Shown here one piece after another: positions 55,869-64,000 of a stretch of DNA of 64,000 bases. The stretch is from Valencia hispanica (lineage: Eukaryota > Chordata > Actinopteri > Cyprinodontiformes > Valenciidae): NCBI GenBank assembly GCA_963556495.2, contig OY747707.1, positions 35,669,371-35,733,370 on the forward strand. Direction: 5' to 3'. A program made the position numbers and the translations under genes. Numbering within the stretch: position 1 is the stretch's first letter; every line of letters begins with the position of its first letter. Below the pieces are notes generated by a model. It was not told the origin of the DNA and searched no databases. It worked only from the letters and a program-made list of their open reading frames with translations.

Positions 55869-56691
55869 GCGTTAGGATGTAGACATTCAGTTTGGTTAAT
55901 TTCTTAAATTATATCTGCTGCCTTTATGCTAAGGTTATCAGTGCTTGTCTATAGGAATTGGTACTTATATCAACAAGATAAAGATAATGATGGTTGGTTC
56001 TGATCATATCCTAGTAACCAAACATCTGAAGTGTACTATGTTAATTGAGCTGACATCCAATCCTGTCGCTTCAGTTATCGATTTCTTTTTTATTTATATT
56101 CCAAGGTTACTTGAGGCTCATACTCTAAACAGATTTGAATCTTGAGAACTCACTGCAAAAATGTAGCAAGCTGTGAAGATCTGCAAAGAAAAGCAGCCAG
56201 ACAAAGCTTCCACCAAATAAATGTTATAAAAACCACAGCTAGGTCACTCCAACTCAGCTGCTCCTTGAACAGAAATTGAAAACCTGCTCTATGTATAATG
56301 GACTTCCAGCAGTAATCATTGCTGTAATTGAACAAGTAATATAAAGCTTTTTTCTGCATTTTATCAATTTTTTCAAACAACTGCCTTCTGTGAACACAGC
56401 AAGATCTCACAGCGCCATTCACATGTAGGACATTTTGTTGTTGTGAAGGTAAATTTCATTGTAGAAGGAACCAAAAGTTTCTTGATAACATAGCTTCCTG
56501 GCATTGCATAAAGTTACAGATTAAGATAGAAAGGACCTAATACCTGTTCGTTAAATGATACCTAAAGCAATTTGCACTAAGCACATTCACCGTGGTATCT
56601 GCACATATGATTAGCTTCCAGTGTGTCTGTGATTCCAAGAAAAATGTAGATTATGAAAGCATGCTGCTCTCATGGACAGCATGTGATTATA

Positions 56692-56990
56692 CAGTGCCTT
56701 CCAAAAGTAATTGAGAACTCTTGAATTTCTCCATATTTTATGAAACTTTAATGTGTTTTGGAGGATTTAATGTGACAGACCAACACAAAGCAGTGCATTA
56801 TTAAGTGGATGAAAATTAAAAGAAGATTTTACAATGTTTTTTACAAAAAAAATAAATAAATCAGAAAATGGTGGAACGCTTTCATATTCAGCCCCCTTCA
56901 CTCGAATGCCCCTTCATGTCTTCCAGTGCAACCAGTCTCCAACAGAAGTCAGTTATAGAAGATTTTGTAGAAATGTTTAAAGCAGGATTC
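56692..56990 (+). mobile_element. Left end of a split Tc1 element (family D)
   Basis: After TA (56690-56691) the end CAGTGCCTTCCAAAAGTAAT continues with TGTGACAGACCAACACAAAG, TTCATATTCAGCCCCCTTCA and CCAGTGCAACCAGTCTCCAA, the ordered blocks of a widespread Tc1-like 5' region. It precedes the transposase start. It breaks off at about 56990 where LTR-like sequence begins. The inverted partner end is at 61025-61396. Confidence 0.85.
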
Positions 56991-56995
56991 TGTTA

Positions 56996-57093
56996 TGAAG
57001 TGGTGAGTTAGAGGACCCAGACATTGGCAGCTTGTGAGGATTTTGGCAGTCTTTATTATTAGTATTGTCTCCAACCAGGACCAGAGGGAGACA
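56996..57093. repeat. Direct repeat, copy 1
   Basis: GACCCAGACATTGGCAGCTT, GTGAGGATTTTGGCAGTCTT and CTCCAACCAGGACCAGAGGG recur in the same order and orientation at 57346-57424 (copy 2 lacks a 14-base TTATTATTAGTATT insertion). Confidence 0.9.
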
Positions 57094-57345
57094 CGGTCAG
57101 ACGAGAAAGACTAGACGGTTCCCGTGGTGCGGGAACTCGCTTGGGTGTCCTTAGAGCAGGTAGGTAATCCGTATCGTGGATGGGGACTCCTGACCGCACA
57201 GAGGACCACTGGTGCCTTCAAACACCGACCGGTCCAGCAAGACCTCCTCCAACCATTGCAGGCCCTAGTCCCCTCGTCTGCCAGTTTACCCCGGAACGGA
57301 AACCTCCTCTTACGCATACCTGCTGTGGTCCATGTGGTTGTTGTC

Positions 57346-57424
57346 CTGAAGTGGTGGGACCCAGACGCAGGCAACTTGTGAGGATTTTGGCAGTCTTTTC
57401 TCCAACCAGGACCAGAGGGAGACA
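57346..57424. repeat. Direct repeat, copy 2
   Basis: Same 80-base block as 56996-57093, starting GAAGTGGTGGGACCCAGACG. The distance of about 350 bases and the sequence that follows (57425-57650) suggest a tandem duplication within an LTR-like region. Confidence 0.9.
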
Positions 57425-57650
57425 AGACACAAGAATTCAGAAAAACCAAGCCCTTACACACGTTACATCAGACGAGACAACAGCAAAGGAAGAGAGGAGC
57501 ACTGGGGATTAAATACACATGGGGTAATCAGGGAAATACAGGACAGCTGGGAAGACGACGAAACCAACCACAGGTGACACAGTGGGACAGGAAACAGGCT
57601 GGTAAGAGATAAACAGACACAGGAAGGAGAAGACACACGGATCATGATAG
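57425..57650 (-). promoter_or_regulatory. LTR-like promoter block, antisense
   Basis: Read on the minus strand it shows CCTGTTTCCTGTCCCACTGT, GTCACCTGTGGTTGGTTTCG, GTCTTCCCAGCTGTCC and TGTGTATTTAATCCCCAGTG (a TATA-like box), then CTCCTCTCTTCC. The arrangement is that of fish LTR retrotransposon promoters, similar to 43140-43250 on the plus strand. No gag or pol was recognised. Confidence 0.5.
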
Positions 57651-57739
57651 ATTCATTATAAAACAATACCCCATGCTTTGATCTTCTTACAGAGCACTGT
57701 TCAATCCCTTTTTGCAAAAGTTCAAGGGAAAGAAAAAGC

Positions 57740-59340
57740 TCTCTATTTATTGGTTGATCTACGTTCCTACCCTCATCTATGGTCATTGTCATGATGTGTG
57801 AGATCAGCCCAAAATTCAGACAGGAGAGCGGAAGTCTCATGGTGATAATGTTTAATAGAAAATAAAACAAAGCACTTACAAAACTTTTTGAGGAGTAGGT
57901 AAAATAACAGAAAGAAGACGAGGAACCAGCGAGGTATGCTTAAATACTGAGGAGGGAGTGAGGAGTGACACTGAAAGCCTAAGAACCAGTTAGTGACAAA
58001 CTGATGCAGGTGATAATGAGAGAGCAGGTGAAGGTGATTAGCAGTAGGGCAGGGAAGCAGAATGGTAGGGGCGAAAACAGAGACGGAAAACAAATGCATA
58101 AAAAGAAGAGAAGACTGGACAGAAATAATTCTAAATGAGAAAAGTAATAACTAACTCTAAGGTAACTAGGATAAAAGAGATCTAAGAGAATAAGAATGGA
58201 GAAGCCTAAGAGAAACTTAAAGTAAAAGCACTAATGAATATTACAGGAAGAAGAGGAGGTTAAAAGAACAGAAAGAAAGACCAGCATAAACTTTAGAAAG
58301 AACTTAAATCAGAGAACATAATTTCTAATGAAAAAAAATAAAGAGGACCCAAAATGCAGAACTTTTATGATTTCAGATTTAATTAAATAAAAAAATAACA
58401 AAACTTACAAAATAATCACGAGAAAGCCAGGGAACATGGAGACCAGGGAACGAAGGGAAGACAGACCAGGGAACGCAGGAAGGAGGAAAGACAACGGACC
58501 AGCGAGTAGTGACTGAAGGAGAGATGAATATATACTGTGGAGGAAATGAGGAAGTGACCGAGAAGACCAATTAGTGGGAGCAGATGCAGGTGAGAGGGAG
58601 AGAGCAGGTGGAAGTAATCAACTGGGACAGGAGGTAAAATGGCTGGGAGACAAAAGACTCTTAAGAAACTAGAAACTAAAGATAATAAGTCTAGGAAGGA
58701 AACACTAGGGAGCAGAAGGAAGAAATAAGTAAACTATCTAGAGGAAATAAACTAAGGAAACAAATGAGGACACAAACAAAGGTGAAAACATCTAAGAGCA
58801 AGAAGATACAGAAACAAGGAAGTGCCAGAACAAAATAAAGACAAGGGATAACCTAACATGATTAAACTAGATAAGGAAAAGAACTAAGTTTAACACAAAC
58901 AGGAGGGACAAAACAAGAGAGCAGCTTGGGGTACAGAGGGGAAAGAAATGCAGTGGAAGGAAAACAAACAAAAATCCACAGAACCTGACAAGTGATGAGA
59001 TAAAGAAATTAAACATTTTAACCATAAAATAAAGAGTAGAAGTGTCTACAGAACCTAACAAAAATAGGAAAGACTAATGCAGGAGTGACTGAAATAACAC
59101 CTAAGTAAATAAATAAGGAATTACCAGAAAACAAGAGAAACTCAGGGTACCAACACCAAAGGGAAAAAGCAGGAAGAGAAGAAAATGAAGTGCAAAGAAA
59201 AAAAACACACAAACACTAAGTAGAAGGAAACTCAAATCACGAACACCTAAAAATTCTAGCAATAAAATTATAAGGTAAACTGAATAAGGAAATGAAATAA
59301 CTGAAACTCAAAACATCAACACCTAAGGATCTTCACAGTC
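57740..59340. repeat. Purine-rich tract with LTR-like modules
   Basis: Over about 1.6 kb the plus strand is mainly A and G, with only short pyrimidine runs. It contains at least two modules of the same plan (57840-58090 and 58380-58640): GAACCAGCGAGG or GACCAGCGAGTAG, TTAAATACTGAGGAGGG or ATATATACTGTGGAGGA, GATGCAGGTGA and GAGAGCAGGTG. On the minus strand these read like LTR promoters. Minus-strand open frames here (up to 135 aa) are Phe/Leu/Ser-rich by composition. Confidence 0.6.
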
Positions 59341-59399
59341 ATGAGCACTGGGTAGTGACTGAAATGTGACAAAATAGCGGATACAAGCGGTCGAAATTA

Positions 59400-59482
59400 T
59401 TTTATCTCGCAGGGTGTCTGGGCTCTCCCTTAAAGATAGTGAGGGAAGTTCGGTCATCTGAAAGGGGTTCAGAGTCGAGCAG
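59400..59482 (+). repeat. Rex3/RTE-like LINE fragment, upstream piece
   Basis: AGGGTGTCTGGGCTCTCCCT, AAAGATAGTGAGGGAAGTTC and GTCATCTGAAAGGGGTTC encode the frame RVSGLSLKDSEGSSVI and onward, a C-terminal block common in RTE-type LINEs. The rest of the C-terminus and tail occur at 60503-60632. Confidence 0.68.
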
Positions 59483-60502
59483 CTGTTCCGTCACTGGAAA
59501 TCTAGAATGAAGAGAGGCAGACAAGGCTGCACTCTGGAGAACTACAGGAGAGTGTGGGACGCAACCAGTGTATCATGTTTGCTGGGTTTTAACAACTCAA
59601 AGGCAGCACCAGACTCAGAAAACCAGACTGTATTTTGGATATGGTAAAAGATGTTTATTTATAACAGATATGAAAGTCTCTGGTAGATCGGCGAGAAAGA
59701 ACGGGTCCACGATGGCAGGCGGAGGAACTGCAGCAGAGAAGGGGATATGAGAAAGTATGGTGGCAATGTGAGGCAGAGAGTGGATGGTTACTGACGGGAT
59801 GATTATGATGTCCGATTCTGGAGGGAGATAAGTTGGATCCGAAGCCGGAGGTGAGTGGAGGCTGATGTTGCGCCAGGTTGTGTGTGTGAGCAGGTGGAGC
59901 GGGCAGACGGGCAGGCAGATGGAGAATAGGCAGACCAGCGGAGGTAACGGAGCAGAAGCTGACCGGGAGGGAATCCAGAGCGAATGGTAAGTTTTTTCCA
60001 GGAGGCTTCACTGTAGGAACGGCGATCAGAGGAGGAAACCAACTTCGGAGGATAAAGGAGTCTGGATCAGGATCTGGGAGGAAACCAGGAAGAGTAAGCG
60101 CACCGAAGAAACAAAGAGAAAACCTTTCTGGAGAAATTGGTTGGCCTTGTTACCACGCCAGAAGCGAGAACCATCTGGCATCAGCTTGCAGCCTCTGTCC
60201 CTCTTTTGAATGCTGGAGATCATGAGCCTAACGATCTGCACCTGTACCAATCAGCCACGCCCCTGCAGAGAAGGTAGGAGAGCACACACACAGCAGAAAC
60301 ACCAGCAGAACAAGGATCCTAACACAGTGACTTCACCCCCTGGCCAATAAGTGACCTAGAGTTTTCTGACATGGCATTCCCAGCTCTGTACGATTTGAGC
60401 CCCAGTGAAGTAGGTTCTAAAAAATCGAATGGTACCACATAACCATTACTAGTGAAAAAAGTTGAGCAGCGCTGAATACGCACTAGTAGAAAAGGGCCAT
60501 AT
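59483..60502. other. Insert between the two Rex3-like pieces, unclassified
   Basis: Contains a block (about 59555-60326) whose minus strand starts TGTTAGGATCCTTGTTCTGC and has GGGGCGTGGCTGATTGGTAC, reminiscent of an LTR. It is followed (60327-60500) by ACTAGTAGAAAAGGGCC-type sequence resembling a fish DNA transposon end. No coding domain is visible; boundaries uncertain. Confidence 0.4.
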
Positions 60503-60632
60503 GTGTATTGGCTGGTCTGGGAACCCCTTGGGATTCCCCTGGAGGGGCTGGACTCCTGGAAGTCTAGATTTCCCTGCTTAAGATGGTGCATGGATGGATG
60601 GATGGATGGATGGAGGGATGGATGGAACAGCC
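60503..60632 (+). repeat. Rex3/RTE-like LINE 3' end with GGAT tail
   Basis: The frame reads YWLVWEPLGIPLEG, SWKSRFPCL, corresponding to the conserved last residues of Rex3/RTE LINEs, then the short tandem tail GATGGATGGATGG (60593-60625). In-frame order with 59400-59482 supports one LINE copy interrupted by about 1 kb. Confidence 0.75.
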
Positions 60633-61024
60633 ACACACTTAATTAGACTTGATCATTCTATTAAACTCACAGAACAGACAAGTAGAGCAATAATCAGAGA
60701 AGCAGGCAAGAGCAAGGACAAATTTGGCCTTTTTAAAATAAATACAAGGAAAAACATTGTTAAAATGAAGATATAAGAACATCCTGTTTGCAGTTTACCC
60801 CAAGTAATGTAGGGAACTCAGCAAACATAGAAGCAACGACTGGGTAGCTGGTCAGAGGTGAAAGTAAGCTACAAACAGGGGATTCCTGAATTAAAACTTG
60901 TTAGAGGTTGCAAAAGATTTTTGACAGGTGCAGAGATTATCTTTTTGGCAGGACAGATACCATAAACACACAGTAAGAGCTATACTGGAGTAGTTTAGAT
61001 AGCACATACTCAGGTCCAGTCAAG
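60633..61024. other. No recognised feature
   Basis: AT-rich, between the Rex3-like tail and the Tc1 right part. Confidence 0.35.
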
Positions 61025-61396
61025 GTATAGGCCTAAATCCAATTGAGAATCTGTGGCAAAATTTGAAAACCTGTCTACGGATGCCCTCCAACCAATCTTT
61101 ACTCAAGATATTCTCCAAAGTGAAATGAGCAAAAGTTTACATCTGTAGATCCGCTAAGCTGGAAGAGAGATGCCCCAGACACGTAGCTGCAGCAAAATGA
61201 GGTTCCATGCTTTTAAGGCTAACATACATAAAAAATATGTTGAAATCTGTGTATATTTTCCCTTTTACTTCTCAAAATACAAAACTGTGTTTTCCTCAAT
61301 CACATAAAGTCCAATTAAAATGCATTCATGTTTGTGGTTGTAATGTAACCAAATGCTGAAAGGTTCAAGGAGCATGAATGCTTTTGCAAGACTCTG
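61025..61396 (+). mobile_element. Right end of the split Tc1 element (family D)
   Basis: Begins inside the transposase near the last catalytic block (GLNPIENLWQNLKTCLRMPS), then VKAKVYICRSAKLERDAP-like blocks in mixed frames, and ends AATGCTTTTGCAAGACTCTG before TA (61397-61398). The reverse complement of this end (CAGAGTCTTGCAAAAGCATT) matches the 56692 end (CAGTGCCTTCCAAAAGTAAT) as a diverged terminal repeat. The third acidic residue (E of NPIENLW) is present, but most of the gene is missing. Confidence 0.83.
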
Positions 61397-61398
61397 TA

Positions 61399-62424
61399 TG
61401 TATAGAGAAAAAGAGAAACCAAAACAAAAAGGAGATGTTGCTAATCTCTGTGATACCCATGCTATGACATTTTATATAAGGCTGGGAGCAACCCCAAAAT
61501 ATACTTTTAATTTTTCATTCATGACCTGTGGGACATCCTGACCCACCCTCTCACTGTTTAGCCCCAAGTCATACTTGCTTCTCCCCCTTTTTGCTCTCTA
61601 ATGCATTCTCCCCATTCTTGCATTTTTTTCAACCTTTAATCAAACCTTGTGTGATATCTCGCTCAGCTTATGCATTTTCGACTGATTACTTGTTTGCCTA
61701 TAGCATATAGGGCAGTGAGGGGTTGGTGGGGGTGGAGAGGCATTACTGAGAGCATTAGCAAGTATGTGTTTTGATTATGATTAACCATAATTACGTTTAG
61801 AAGCAAGACGTGTCCATTTGAGAATTTAGGGTAATTATGCAAATACTGCCAAGATTAGTAAATGGATTGCTTTTCTTCCAAGAACAATTAGTTTAAGATT
61901 TATTTTCAAACTTTAACCTATTATGTCTCACTAATTACCCCCCAAAAAACATCTACCTTAATGTTGTGAAAGTGAAATCAGTCAGGAAGTTGTAAAATAT
62001 TTCCGCACTGATTGCTTTGAAATTAGTTCATTATTCAAGCATTTTAACCAATTTATTTCAAATGTTATCACAACATAATTACTATGAAATTATTTTCTGA
62101 GTTTAAAAAAGACAAGACATGTTGAGAATGTGATGGTAATTATAAGTTTTTTTTAGTTCAAACCACAAGGTGAAAGGATTTAGAGACAGCACAAATTACT
62201 CAGATTCCTAGAATTGCGCTGCTCTGGGAGGCTGAATGTTGGAGTGGCTCTGTTGAGCTTTGTTTTTTCTGACGTTGGTTCCTCTGTTTTCTTGAAGACA
62301 GATTGCATTTTTTGGGCTGGTATTCTTTCCGGTTTTTGGTCCTGTAAAGTTGGAAGGATTTTAACTGTTAATTTTTTTACTTTTTGATAATTTGTTATGA
62401 TGTGCACATGATGTTGCGCACAAG
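61399..62424. other. No recognised feature (1.0 kb)
   Basis: AT-rich. The minus-strand frame at 62180-62407 is Lys/Pro-rich without a recognisable family. Confidence 0.35.
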
Positions 62425-62622
62425 GTGGTTTACAGTCAGGAGCAGCTGATTAACATTGCAAAAGCTGAAATAATACCACAACTGAAGCCACAAATCCCTG
62501 ATGAGTTGAGAAGGAAGGGGTGTGGATGCAGAGCAGGAGCAAAAAGGAGACAGAGAAGGGAGATGTTCAGGCTAACTCTTCCATTGGGACTAGAAAACAA
62601 CTTTTTTTGGAGGCAGTATTGA
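62425..62622 (+). pseudogene. LINE fragment, region before the endonuclease
   Basis: The frame reads YSQEQLINIAKAEIIPQL, PQIPDELRRKGCGCRAGAKR and RQRREMFRLTLPLGLENN. The combination 'Y.REQLLNI ... IP.ELRR...GCRAGAKRR ... LPS' is the stretch just before the endonuclease in some fish LINEs. The conserved continuation (NVRSL) is absent, and a stop follows at 62620. It lies just upstream of the 62.7 kb esterase LINE but is not part of it. Confidence 0.5.
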
Positions 62623-62890
62623 TTGGTACTATGTGACAGGGTAAGCCGTATTGCGTCATTTCTTGTTGTCACTGTTGTGCTCCGTGGAGCTGTTTGGTGT
62701 TCAGACTCTCTTGAATTGATCTTGTTTTCTCTGTGCTGAGGCCTCTCTAAGTTATTTTAACACACAAGCACACTAAAACACACGTTTTGTGGTGGTGTAC
62801 TTTACGTTTTGAGAACTCCTTGTGTTTCACACAGCTTTTCTTGGGGTGGTAAGGTCTCGCTAGCTCAGTTAGCTTAGCTTCATTGCGGCT

Positions 62891-63633
62891 ATGGCTACTC
62901 TTCTCTCTCCTGTCTCTAACCCTTCTCTTCTCTCTTGCTCTCTCTGTCAGATGTTTAGTTACTTCCGTGCCTTCTTTAGTGATAATGGTAACTGTAATAA
63001 ATGTAATATTTTTGTAGCTTTTAAGGCGAGGGTATCAGAATTAGAAGCACGTAGGAAGCATAGTTCTAGGAGCCAGCCCACGGGCCACCACCAACCCGTC
63101 CACGTAACAGATTTTCCCCGCCAGCGACACACCCGCTGAGAAGCCGACCCTGGTAAATGGCAGCTCCATAGTCAGAAACGTGGCATTAGAGACACCATTG
63201 ACCATAGTCAAATGCTTGCTAGGGGCCAGAACGGGCGACATCAAATCCTACCTGAAACTGCTGGCTAAAGATAAGCGTAAATACAGTAAGATTGTTATTC
63301 ACGCTGGCGGTAATGACACCCGGTTACGCCAATCGGAGGTCACAAAAATTAGTGTTGCTTTGGTGTGTAAATTTGCCAAAACAATGTCAGACTCGGTAAT
63401 CTTTTCTGGTCCCCTGCCTGATCGGACCAGTGACGACATCTTTAGCCGCATGCTGTCATTCCATCAATGGTTGTCTAGGTGGTGTCCTGCAAACGATGGG
63501 CTACACTGATAACTGGCGAACTTTTTGGGGAAAACCTGGTCTGATCCGGAGAGACGGCATCCATCCCACTTTGGATGGAGCAGCTCTTCTTTCTAGGAAT
63601 ATGGCTGAATTTATTAGTCTTCTAAAACACTGA
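62891..63633 (+). pseudogene. LINE ORF1, SGNH-type esterase, recently inactivated
   Basis: The ATG (62891) opens MATLLSPVSNPSLLSCSLCQ, with NCNKCNIFVAFKARVSELEA, a short Cys-x2-Cys and coiled-coil-like segment. After a deletion of about 125 bases relative to copy 1 and a TGA at 63137, the esterase follows in another frame from about 63180: [36 protein letters not shown] (Gly-x-Asn-Asp block) and SVIFSGPLPDRTSDDIFSRM. A 2-base deletion near 63495 shifts frame. The end then reads DNWRTFWGKPGLIRRDGIHP with the Asp-x-x-His catalytic block and TLDGAALLSRNMAEFISLL. Stop TGA at 63631-63633. The nucleophile Ser block is less clear. Esterases in CR1-like ORF1 are established; the function is not. Confidence 0.88.
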
Positions 63634-63639
63634 CAACCC

Positions 63640-64000
63640 AGGGTCCAGACCAGGAAGCAGAGTCGTAGTTTAACCCACCTCTCTGCTGCTTCTGTACTGT
63701 TACCCCCCCATTACCCTATAGAAACAGTGTCTTGCCCACGGCCAAAATTAAATGGATTAAAAGTTAAACCAACAAAAGCAAATTATGGAAATCTCATAAA
63801 GATAAATACGACTTTGACTGAACAGAAAAATAAATATATTAAATGTGGTTTATTAAACATAAGATCTCTCTCCTCAAAGACTTTGTTAGTAAATGACTTG
63901 ATTTGTGATAATCACATTGATTTGCTTTGTCTCACAGAAACCTGGTTGCAGCAGGAGGATTATGTCAGTATAAATGAGTCAACTCCTTCCAGTCATTTAA
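63640..64000 (+). CDS. LINE ORF2 start: EEP endonuclease, incomplete at window end
   Basis: The frame is open without a stop from the codon after the ORF1 TGA to position 64000. It reads [52 protein letters not shown] and [20 protein letters not shown], then [24 protein letters not shown] and LCLTETWL are the first motifs of EEP endonucleases in CR1/L2-group LINEs; the catalytic Glu in TETW is present. The likely start codon (ATG in copy 1 at 27510) reads AGG here at 63640-63642. The rest, including the reverse transcriptase, lies beyond the window. Confidence 0.85.

Larger units (their letters stand above)
53826..56691. other. No recognised gene (2.9 kb)
   Basis: AT-rich. Apart from the two simple repeats listed separately, nothing was recognised on either strand. 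Confidence 0.35.
62680..64000 (+). mobile_element. CR1/L2-group LINE with esterase ORF1, copy 2, runs off the window
   Basis: The 5' part aligns with 26531-29145 from GTACTTTACGTTTTGAGAAC on. It comprises a short leader, ORF1 (62891-63633) and the start of ORF2 (from about 63640), still open at the window end. It has only a few disabling changes, so it is clearly younger than copy 1. The 5' boundary is approximate (62680-62790). Confidence 0.9.

Noticed and set aside
57463..59212. Phe/Leu-rich minus-strand open frames resembling membrane proteins
   Set aside because: Produced by the pyrimidine-rich minus strand; no conserved motif or start context.

Overview
This 64 kb window looks like vertebrate, almost certainly teleost fish, nuclear DNA. 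It is AT-rich, has no bacterial-style operons, and carries microsatellites plus a dense set of typical fish repeats: Tc1/mariner elements, hAT elements and hAT-like MITEs, CR1/L2-group LINEs, a Rex3/RTE-like LINE piece, SINE-like repeats and LTR-like promoter blocks. The species cannot be determined. I found no host protein-coding exon, tRNA, rRNA or miRNA that I would defend. The recognisable genes are transposase and reverse transcriptase relics, nearly all with stops, frameshifts or truncations.

Layout. 1-5.4 kb: unannotated AT-rich DNA with one Tc1 relic and small fish repeats. 5.4-7.1 kb: one L2-group LINE inserted in another LINE. 8.1-9.9 kb: a hAT-type element with a perfect 8-bp target duplication, carrying a LINE C-terminal fragment and two L2 insertions. 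13.0-13.7 kb: a long inverted repeat. 16.8-18.2 kb: a Tc1 element holding a SINE-like insert. 18.5-19.3 kb: a decayed Myb/SANT-like ORF. 21.5-23.7 kb: inverted arms containing a minisatellite, next to a 2.5 kb GC-rich block (23.7-26.2 kb). 26.5-29.7 kb: an esterase-carrying CR1/L2-group LINE cut off by an internally deleted Tc1 element.

31-38 kb: mostly unrecognised, with LINE tails and a Tc1-like DNA-binding fragment. 38.1-41.9 kb: a nest with a hAT element inside a Tc1 element, itself inside a further repeat. 42-43.3 kb: a second copy of the 8.1 kb hAT family and an LTR-like block. 45-53.8 kb: a MITE, a Tc1 fragment, a perfect palindrome and a chimeric LINE. 56.7-61.4 kb: a Tc1 element split by about 4 kb of LTR-like, purine-rich and Rex3-like sequence. 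62.4-64 kb: LINE fragments ending in a fairly young esterase LINE that runs off the window.

The genes do not work together as a pathway; the window records successive transposon insertions whose order can partly be read from nesting and target-site duplications. The most informative points are the ORF1-stop/ORF2-start arrangement of the esterase LINE, the hAT family carrying a LINE fragment, the multi-layer nest at 38-42 kb, and the unexplained GC-rich block. I found no convincing new functional system.
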